Assembly (NCBI GenBank): GCA_035948135.1
Contig: DASZJL010000051.1
Span: forward strand, 1 to 64,000
Origin: CADDZP01 sp035948135
GTDB taxonomy: Bacteria; Actinomycetota; Acidimicrobiia; Acidimicrobiales; AC-14
DNA length: 64,000 nt
Direction: 5' to 3'
The notes below the pieces were generated by a model that saw nothing but the letters and a program-made list of their open reading frames with translations, made no database searches and had not been told where the DNA came from. The stretch's first letter is position 1. The number at the start of each line of letters is the position of its first letter. Both the position numbers and the translations under genes were made by a program. Below, piece after piece: positions 58,425 to 64,000 of this stretch.

Positions 58425-59573
58425 TCAGCGCTGGCCTAAGTGGTTGTGGAGGATGTCGAGGTAGGTGTTGCCCCACTCGCCGGCGGGCTCGACGGCCGTG
58501 CCCTCGCCCCACTCGTTGAACGTCGTCACCAGCTTCCACTGCACAGGCGCGGCGGCCATGGCGGCGACCGCCTTGTCGAACTGGGCGGGATCACGGGCCA
58601 GGAACGGGCCCTGGCTGTCGTAACGGTTGAAGCCGGGAGACACCGAGTAGGAGTACGGGGTGAGCACCGAGCTGTAGACGTTGGGCGAGTACTCGTGCCA
58701 CGAGTCGGCGAGACCGGCACACGACTGAAATCCGCTGAAGCGCTTCTGCACGATGTAGAAGCCGATGTTGGCGTCGTGCCAGGTCTGCGCCATGCCGCAA
58801 CCGTCACCCGCGTTCGGCCAGACGAAGAGCACCGGGCGTCCGGCGACGTGCATGTAGTTGGGATCGTTGGCGTAACGGTCCTTGATGTACTGCATGGCGT
58901 TGCGCAGGCCGCCGACGGAGTGATCCGACAACGCCGGGGCGCCGCTCTCGTAGTACAGGGCCCACTGGAACGGCGTGCCGTGCGCGGCCTGCAGGTCGAC
59001 ACCGAAGGCCGTGTCGACCGTCTGGTAGCCGTACGGGTTTCCGGGCGCGGACGCGGGTCCCCACCACGAGGCGATGGCTCCCTGCATCCCCGCGTAGCGC
59101 ATCTGGTCGATCTGCCGCCTGACGGTCGCGGGATCGTTCGAGTTATACGCGCCCGCCGTCGGGTGGTACTTGGTGCCGGGGTTGCTGAAGCTGGAGGGGT
59201 ACCAGCCGTAGTAGAAGGCGGCCGTGAAGCCGCTGGCCGGGGGAGCGGGCGCAGGCGCAGGCGCGGGCTTGGGGGCGGCGGTCGCACGCGGCGCCGAAGC
59301 GCGGGGCGCGGCGTGGGTCGCGGGCGGGGACGTGGTCGCTGCGCTGGACGGCGGCGCCGCGACCGTTGTCGTGGGATCGCCGGAGGTGGAGGTTGTGGGT
59401 GCTTCGGTGCTCGACGTCGTCGGCTCCGGCGCCGAATGACCGACCGCGACCTTCGTCGACGCGTCGCTGTGACTGGCGACGGCGGTCCCGCCCGCGGCCA
59501 GCAGGAGGACGACGGCGACGGTGAGGCCGCGTACGACCTTGTGCCTCCGGGCCCTGCCCTCGGTTGTGGTCAT
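58425..59573 (-). CDS. Secreted GH99-like (endo-alpha-mannanase-type) protein
   Basis: 382 residues. Membrane-targeting signal segment (about 13-35), long Thr/Ser/Pro/Ala linker (about 45-115), then a TIM-barrel domain resembling glycoside hydrolase family 99/71 and WbsX: FTAAFYYGWYP, IASWWGP, GRPVLFVWPNAGD and TTFNEWGEGTAVEP near the end, where the Glu pair would be catalytic. The target glycan is unknown. ATG 59573; frame before it is shadow. Located 40 bp from the SDR gene start on the same strand. Confidence 0.78.
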   Translation of the reverse strand: MTTTEGRARRHKVVRGLTVAVVLLLAAGGTAVASHSDASTKVAVGHSAPEPTTSSTEAPTTSTSGDPTTTVAAPPSSAATTSPPATHAAPRASAPRATAAPKPAPAPAPAPPASGFTAAFYYGWYPSSFSNPGTKYHPTAGAYNSNDPATVRRQIDQMRYAGMQGAIASWWGPASAPGNPYGYQTVDTAFGVDLQAAHGTPFQWALYYESGAPALSDHSVGGLRNAMQYIKDRYANDPNYMHVAGRPVLFVWPNAGDGCGMAQTWHDANIGFYIVQKRFSGFQSCAGLADSWHEYSPNVYSSVLTPYSYSVSPGFNRYDSQGPFLARDPAQFDKAVAAMAAAPVQWKLVTTFNEWGEGTAVEPAGEWGNTYLDILHNHLGQR

Positions 59574-59625
59574 CGCTCCCCTTCTTCTCCTCAAGGGAAG
59601 GGATCGGAACGAATGGGTCGTCGCT

Positions 59626-60216
59626 TTACCGACGGGCCGCCAGGCCGTCGATGACCACACGGAGCGCCTCGCCCATGCGCTGCCGGGCCGCCCCGGGGTC
59701 CGGCGACGCCGCCATCAGCATGGCGCCCTCGTTCAGACCACCGAGGAGGATGTGGGCCAGGGCCTCGACGGGCGCGGCGCGGATGGCGCCGGTCTGCACG
59801 GCGACCTCGAGCACGGCCGTGACCATGCCCAGGCCGTATGCCATGTCGATCTGGCGCCACGTCTCCCAGCCGAGCACGCTGGGCCCCTCGAGCAGGACGA
59901 TGCGCTGCACGGCAGGTTCCAGGCAGGCATCGAGGAATGCCTCGGTCCCGCGGTGAAGCACCTCGAGGGGATCCGTGAGCCCGGCGACAGCCTCCTCGAC
60001 CTGGGCGATCATGTGCTGCTCGAGGCTCTCGTAGACAGCCCGGAAGAGATCGGCCTTGTCGGTGAAGTGGTGGTAGAGGGCCCCCCGGGTGACGCCTGCC
60101 GCCTTCACGACCGCCTCGGTGGGCGTGTCGGCGAAGCCCCGCTCGGCAAATAGGCCCTCGGCCGCGCCGACGAGGGCGGCCCGGGTGGCCTCGGACTGCT
60201 CGGCTTTCGTCGCCAT
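59626..60216 (-). CDS. TetR family transcriptional regulator
   Basis: 196 residues. The N-terminal HTH (LFAERGFADTPTEAVVKAAGVTRGALYHHFTDKADLFRAVYESLE, about 22-66) is split over the usual TetR recognition block; the C-terminal ligand domain is helical. A perfect-arm operator-like dyad lies 36 bp upstream, so it likely represses itself. The ligand is unknown. The GH99-like gene follows 52 bp downstream on the same strand and may be co-regulated. Confidence 0.9.
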   Translation of the reverse strand: MATKAEQSEATRAALVGAAEGLFAERGFADTPTEAVVKAAGVTRGALYHHFTDKADLFRAVYESLEQHMIAQVEEAVAGLTDPLEVLHRGTEAFLDACLEPAVQRIVLLEGPSVLGWETWRQIDMAYGLGMVTAVLEVAVQTGAIRAAPVEALAHILLGGLNEGAMLMAASPDPGAARQRMGEALRVVIDGLAARR

Positions 60217-60251
60217 CAGCGTTCAGGGGGCCTCTGACGTGCGGAAAGATC

Positions 60252-60266
60252 CATACAGGCAGTATG
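60252..60266. promoter_or_regulatory. Putative TetR operator
   Basis: CATAC-AGGCA-GTATG, a dyad with 5-bp perfect arms, typical in form of TetR-family operators. 36 bp upstream of the TetR gene and on the way to the divergent sigma gene. Confidence 0.65.
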
Positions 60267-60308
60267 CTCGTCCTACCTACGGGACGGCCGAGCAGGCGAT
60301 TTCAGCAC

Positions 60309-60322
60309 GTGACGCGCGTCAC
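60309..60322. promoter_or_regulatory. GTGA-N6-TCAC palindrome, CRP/FNR-type site
   Basis: GTGACGCGCGTCAC is a perfect 14-bp palindrome with the half-sites of the CRP/GlxR consensus TGTGA-N6-TCACA. It lies about 160 bp upstream of the sigma factor gene and 93 bp from the TetR start. Confidence 0.5.
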
Positions 60323-60404
60323 ACCGCTGCTCGATGGCCAGAGACGGCCAATTCGTGGGAAGATTGACGGCGTCCGGAGCGCTGTACAAGTGCTACGCGC
60401 CGCG

Positions 60405-60418
60405 CGGCCAATTGGCCG
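60405..60418. promoter_or_regulatory. 14-bp palindrome in the sigma factor leader
   Basis: CGGCCAATTGGCCG, perfect. Its left part CGGCCAATT also occurs exactly 60 bp upstream (60345-60353). A TTGACG (60364) and TACAAG (60385) between them could be the promoter, placing one copy on each side. Confidence 0.45.
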
Positions 60419-60470
60419 GCTCTCCCAGCCGCCAGCCACGCGACGAGAAGGTGTACCGACGGAGGAAGTA

Positions 60471-61418
60471 ATGGGGAAGCAAGCCACGAGGCGACCCGAC
60501 AGCGAGCGAGAGCAGGATCTCGTTCGCCTGTATCTGGATGAGATCGGGCGCCACGAGCTGCTCACGAAGGACGACGAGGTGCGTCTGGCCCAGGCCATCG
60601 AGGCCGGGCGGGAGGCACGCGCCGAGCTGGCCGCGGGCGGCAAGTTCCCGCGCGGCCGCCGGGCCGAGCTGCTGCGCCTGGCTGACGGGGGCGAAGAGGC
60701 GACGCAGACGTTCGTCAACGCCAACCTGCGCCTCGTGGTCTCGATCGCCAAGAAGTACCAGTCGACGGGCCTGCCGCTGCTCGACCTGATCCAGGAGGGC
60801 AACCTCGGCCTGATCCACGCGGTCGAGAAGTTCGACTGGCGCAAGGGCTTCAAGTTCTCGACGTACGCCACGTGGTGGATCCGCCAGGCCATGCAGCGGG
60901 GCGTCGCCAACACGGCGCGCACCATCCGCCTGCCGATCCACGCCGGCGACCAGCTGGCGCGGGTCCAGAAGGCGCGCGACCGCCTGGAGGCCGAGCTGGG
61001 TCGTCATCCCACGCTCGCCGAGCTGGCGGCGGAAAGCGACATGGACGAGGCCGAGGTCGACAAGGTGCTCGGCTTCGCGGCCGACACCCGCAGCCTGTCA
61101 GAGACCCTCGGCGAGGACTCCGACACCGAGCTGGCCGAGGTCGTCGCCGACCCCGGTGCCGCGTCCCCGTTCGACGAGGCCGCCGCGGCCCTGATGGGCG
61201 GCGAGATCGAGAAGCTGCTGGCGTCGCTCACGGGCCGTGAGCAGGAGATCCTGCGCCTGCGGTTCGGTCTCGACCGGGGCGAGCCCCGTCCCCTCGACGA
61301 GGTCGGCGCCCACGTCAACCTCACCCCCGAGCGGGTGCGGCAGATCGAAGCGCGTGCGATGTCGAAGCTCCGCCACCCCTCGGCGGGTCTCGACGCCCAC
61401 GAGCTGCTCGCCAGCTGA
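60471..61418 (+). CDS. RpoD-family (group 2) RNA polymerase sigma factor
   Basis: 315 residues. Region 1.2 (DLVRLYLDEIGRHELLTKDDEV), region 2 (NLRLVVSIAKKYQSTGLPLLDLIQEGNLGL, then FSTYATWWIRQAM), region 3 and region 4.2 (LTPERVRQIEARAMSKLRH) are intact; the long acidic region 1.1 of primary sigma factors is missing. This suggests a SigB/HrdD-like group 2 factor, though the primary one cannot be excluded. ATG 60471 with SD GGAGG 5 bp upstream; open frame before it is leader. The 254-bp leader carries several palindromes. Confidence 0.9.
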   Translation: MGKQATRRPDSEREQDLVRLYLDEIGRHELLTKDDEVRLAQAIEAGREARAELAAGGKFPRGRRAELLRLADGGEEATQTFVNANLRLVVSIAKKYQSTGLPLLDLIQEGNLGLIHAVEKFDWRKGFKFSTYATWWIRQAMQRGVANTARTIRLPIHAGDQLARVQKARDRLEAELGRHPTLAELAAESDMDEAEVDKVLGFAADTRSLSETLGEDSDTELAEVVADPGAASPFDEAAAALMGGEIEKLLASLTGREQEILRLRFGLDRGEPRPLDEVGAHVNLTPERVRQIEARAMSKLRHPSAGLDAHELLAS

Positions 61419-61432
61419 TCTCTCAGATCCGA

Positions 61433-61912
61433 ATGCGATCGCGGCTGTGGCCGGTAACGGCCGCAGCCGTTTTCGCGTGCGTGGGGCTGACCACCGCGGC
61501 GTGCGGCGGCGGAGGGTCGAAGGCGACGACCACCACGTCGGGGCCGCCGACCACGCTCCCCAAGCCGGTGGCGAACATCGTGATCCGACCCGCCCAGGGG
61601 CCGGTGGGCACCGCGTTCACGCTGATCGGCACCGGGTTCAAGCCGGGGGAGACGGTGACGTTCCAGGTCGTGTTCCCCGATCCCTCCCACCCGCCGTTCG
61701 CCGGTCAGCCCCATAAGACGACGCCGGACGGCGCGGTGCAGACGACCTACCGGGCGACGCCGGGCAACCCCAACGGCACCTACACGGTGAAGGCCACGGG
61801 CGACATGGGCACCACCGGCGAGAACACCTTTGTCCTCGGCACCGGGACGACGGCCACCAGCGTCCGTTCCACGACCGCCACCACGAGGGCGTCGACCACC
61901 ACTTCTCGATAG
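61433..61912 (+). CDS. Lipoprotein with an IPT/Ig-like domain
   Basis: 159 residues. Signal peptide with lipobox at about residue 24 (LTTAAC), Thr-rich linker, one Ig/TIG-like domain (about 46-135: IVIRPAQGPVGTAFTLIGTGFKPGETVTFQV) and a Thr/Ser tail. Surface role unknown. ATG 61433 follows the sigma gene by 14 bp, so read-through is likely. Confidence 0.8.
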   Translation: MRSRLWPVTAAAVFACVGLTTAACGGGGSKATTTTSGPPTTLPKPVANIVIRPAQGPVGTAFTLIGTGFKPGETVTFQVVFPDPSHPPFAGQPHKTTPDGAVQTTYRATPGNPNGTYTVKATGDMGTTGENTFVLGTGTTATSVRSTTATTRASTTTSR

Positions 61913-61948
61913 CCCGATCGGGCCACGCGCAAGCGGCCCATTCGGGCC
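61912..61948 (+). terminator. Two adjacent stems after the lipoprotein gene
   Basis: GCCCGATCGGGC (61912-61923) is a perfect palindrome, and ggccc/gggcc (61935, 61944) makes a second stem with a 4-base loop. No T run follows, so a Rho-independent role is uncertain. Confidence 0.4.
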
Positions 61949-61999
61949 ATTCACGCGCGTCGCTCTCACTGCGATCATCGACCGCAGGAGGGGAGAACG

Positions 62000-63664
62000 G
62001 TGGCAATACCGCGCAAACGGGTGGCTCGGCTCGCCAGCCTCGGCCGCGTGGCGCTGGCCGTCGGGCTTCTCGCCGCCCTGGGGTGGGCGGCGATCTACGG
62101 CTTTAAAGGGTCAGCGCATGCCGGCGATACCGGACGGCTGGCCGATCGCCTCCAAGTAGTACGCGCCACCGCATCGTCGGCAGGGCCATGGCTTCAGGCG
62201 GGTGTGGCCGAAGTTCAGGGGGTCGCAAGCCGAGCGGCGGCCGATCCCGGGGCTGCGGTGGATAGTTACGCGAGCGGTCCCCATACCTTCCGCGAGGCAT
62301 TCGTCGTCGACAGGACGCTACGGCGCGTCGCCGGGGCGCAGCGCTATTGGGGATCGGGCAACTCGCTTGCTCCCTGCGCCGGTGGCGACGCCAAGGGTCT
62401 TCAGCATTTGGTGGACGCCGCGGCGAGCACAGGACCGGCCGTGCACGCCTTCTACGACCCCTGCGGAGCGGCGGTTGTCGGCGCCGCTCAGGCGGCGGCC
62501 AATGGCACGGTGGCGATCGTTCTCGCCAGTCCAACGACGCTCGCGGCACGGCTTGACACGCTGGCGCACCTGCCGAACAGCTATGCCGCCTTCGTCGCGT
62601 CCGACGGTTCGTCGGTCACCGCCGACGGGGCGGTGGCCCAGAGACCTGACGGTGCGCAGAAGGACGACATCAGCGTCTACGTGCCGGGTCACGCCCAACA
62701 CGAAGGGACCGACACGGTCGGCGGTGTGGTTCGGGCCTGGGCGCCGTTGCCCGCGGGCTGGGCGGTGGCCGTCGACGAGGCCACGCCAGAATTCAGCCCC
62801 CCGGCGGTGGTCCAGCGCCCTAACTGGGTCCCGGTGCTCGTCGTGGCTTGCTTCGCCCTCGCGATTCTGGTCGTCGGATTCTTCGACAACCGGCGCCGGC
62901 GGGCGCTGACGCGGGCCGACGAGGACCGGGCCTCGTTCCTCGCGGTCGTGGGTCACGAGTTGCGGACGCCGCTCACGGTCCTCAAGGGGTTCGTCGACAC
63001 GCTTTCGGCCCGGTGGGATCACCTCGACGACGATCAACGCCAGACGCTTGTCGAGCGACTCGGACCGCAGGTTCGACGCTTGCACCGCGGCGTGGACCGG
63101 CTGTTGATCGCGGCCGACATACAACGGGGAGCCACCCTGCGCGTCAGTGCCGATGCCCTCGCCCTCGAGTCGGTGGTCAACGACGTCGTCGAGGGCTTCC
63201 GGCCATTGGCTCCGCTTCACACCTTCGCCGTCGACGTCGCCCCCGACCTCGCCGTGGTCGGCGACCGCAAGGCGCTGGGACAGGCGCTCGATCAGATCGT
63301 CGACAACGCTGTGAAGTACTCGCCGTCGGGTGGGACCGTGGTCCTGCGAGCGCGCCGGACGTCTCGACGGGTGGAGCTCGCCATCGACGACGAGGGCGTC
63401 GGCCTCCCCTCGGACTTCTCGCGCATCTTCGAGCCCCTCACCCAGGGTGAGGAGGTCGAAACGCGCGTGCACGACGAGGGTGGCGTCGGCGTGGGCCTGT
63501 ACATCGCCCGAGCGCTGCTCGAGGCGATGCGGGGCACCGTAAGCGCGGCGCGGCGCGCGCCTGAACCGGGAACTCGCATCGTGGTCAACCTCGTTGCTGG
63601 CCCTTCGCTCCCGTCTGGGCGTGAGCAGCTAGCGCCGACCGGCCGTGTGCATGGCCCGATCTAA
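62000..63664 (+). CDS. Membrane sensor histidine kinase
   Basis: 554 residues. First membrane span about 16-35, an extracytoplasmic sensor domain (about 36-270) holding two cysteines (LAPCAGGD, YDPCGAA), second span about 276-293, HisKA with His319 in VVGHELRTPLTVL, and HATPase_c with N-box DQIVDNAVKYSP, G1 DDEGVGLP and G2 GVGVGLYIA. GTG 62000 with SD GGAGGGGAG. No response regulator is adjacent in the window, so the partner is unknown. Confidence 0.88.
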   Translation: MAIPRKRVARLASLGRVALAVGLLAALGWAAIYGFKGSAHAGDTGRLADRLQVVRATASSAGPWLQAGVAEVQGVASRAAADPGAAVDSYASGPHTFREAFVVDRTLRRVAGAQRYWGSGNSLAPCAGGDAKGLQHLVDAAASTGPAVHAFYDPCGAAVVGAAQAAANGTVAIVLASPTTLAARLDTLAHLPNSYAAFVASDGSSVTADGAVAQRPDGAQKDDISVYVPGHAQHEGTDTVGGVVRAWAPLPAGWAVAVDEATPEFSPPAVVQRPNWVPVLVVACFALAILVVGFFDNRRRRALTRADEDRASFLAVVGHELRTPLTVLKGFVDTLSARWDHLDDDQRQTLVERLGPQVRRLHRGVDRLLIAADIQRGATLRVSADALALESVVNDVVEGFRPLAPLHTFAVDVAPDLAVVGDRKALGQALDQIVDNAVKYSPSGGTVVLRARRTSRRVELAIDDEGVGLPSDFSRIFEPLTQGEEVETRVHDEGGVGVGLYIARALLEAMRGTVSAARRAPEPGTRIVVNLVAGPSLPSGREQLAPTGRVHGPI

Positions 63665-63766
63665 CTACGACGGAAATGGCACGTCGGCGCTATGGATTCA
63701 ATGAGCCGTATTCCCCATGATCGAATTGCTGAGTGGCGGTTCTACCACGGAGGGAAAAGGGGAAGC

Positions 63767-64000
63767 ATGCGACGCAGACTCATCATCGCGGTCGTGTCAT
63801 CGACAATCGCTGTGGCCGGTCTCGGAATCGGTGGCGCGACCACCGCGTACGCGGCATGCGGCGTGCCCGACGTCTGCAGCTCGACGAGCGCCGTCTCCGC
63901 CACACTCGCGAACGTGTTGGGCACACGGTCGGTGGCGACTGTGGCGCCGATCACCATGACCAACGCATCTCAGGTCACGACGCTTACCACCACCTGGGAC
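63767..64000 (+). CDS. Exported protein, 3' partial
   Basis: 78 codons up to the window edge with no stop. ATG 63767 follows a purine-rich SD (AAAGGGGAAGC). Basic N-terminus, hydrophobic core and an AYA cleavage site (about 1-30) form a signal peptide; the mature part begins ACGVPDVCSSTS and is Thr/Val-rich. Too short to assign a family. A frame at 63717-63959 is its shadow. Confidence 0.7.
   Translation, partial: MRRRLIIAVVSSTIAVAGLGIGGATTAYAACGVPDVCSSTSAVSATLANVLGTRSVATVAPITMTNASQVTTLTTTWD

Noticed and set aside
61912..61948. Strong Rho-independent terminator
   Set aside because: The stems are good but no T run follows, so it is listed only with low confidence.
1..64000. CRISPR arrays, insertion sequences or prophage genes
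   Set aside because: No regularly spaced repeats, transposases or phage structural genes were found on either strand.

Overview
The window is dense, high-GC (about 70%) chromosomal DNA. Genes are tightly packed, often with 1-4 bp start/stop overlaps. The content is actinobacterial: a miaB-miaA-dapF-hflX string near lexA, a LysM division inhibitor, nrdR and class II nrdJ; AdnAB-type helicase-nucleases; F420-type LLM oxidoreductases; WS/DGAT; and an ECF42 sigma factor with its DGPF partner. Gene order around lexA resembles Mycobacterium, but DapD is of the E. coli type and there is no ESX or mycolate gene. A deep actinobacterial lineage such as Acidimicrobiia is my best guess, by inference only. 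No IS element, prophage or CRISPR array is visible.

Layout: 1-5.1 kb, tRNA modification (miaB partial, miaA), dapF, hflX and dapC in one overlapping operon. 5.1-8.5 kb, a quaternary-amine ABC importer whose ATPase gene is divergent. 8.5-11.7 kb, dapD-dapE coupled to a membrane-anchored subtilase. 11.7-16.5 kb, an SOS and deoxynucleotide block (lexA, four LexA boxes, LysM protein, nrdR, NrdR box, nrdJ). 16.5-20.3 kb, secreted proteins and unknowns. 20.4-23.4 kb, an SDR-amidase-SCO6745 operon. 23.5-24.5 kb, a c-di-GMP-I riboswitch before a secreted CAP-domain protein. 24.5-30.8 kb, an amidase, an OYE-family enzyme, a D-cysteine desulfhydrase/thiol-dioxygenase-like divergon, an AlkA-like glycosylase and a MarR regulator. 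30.9-33.9 kb, molybdate uptake (HTH-TOBE regulator, modABC). 34-38 kb, a P-loop kinase, an AidB-like acyl-CoA dehydrogenase and the DGPF/ECF42 pair. 38-41 kb, a ROK kinase, an LLM enzyme and small proteins. 41-46.5 kb, AdnAB. 46.6-52 kb, a GDPD, an amidohydrolase, a dienelactone hydrolase, an LLM enzyme, a lipid kinase, orn and dut. 52-64 kb, DUF429, WS/DGAT, tRNA-Gly, a methyltransferase, pirin, a PAS protein with YceI, an SDR, a GH99-like secreted protein, TetR, an RpoD-family sigma factor, a lipoprotein, a sensor kinase and a truncated exported protein.

How the parts fit: dapF, dapC, dapD and dapE give most of the succinylase route to diaminopimelate for lysine and peptidoglycan. LexA, the LysM protein, NrdR and NrdJ tie DNA damage to division arrest and dNTP supply, with AdnAB, the AlkA-like enzyme, dut and the AidB-like protein as other genome-maintenance genes. 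The riboswitch and Orn (which clears pGpG) point to c-di-GMP signalling. Four genes (miaA, modB, the ECF42 sigma gene and yceI) have no ATG, GTG or TTG at the required position and appear to start at CTG, ACG, ATC and CTG.
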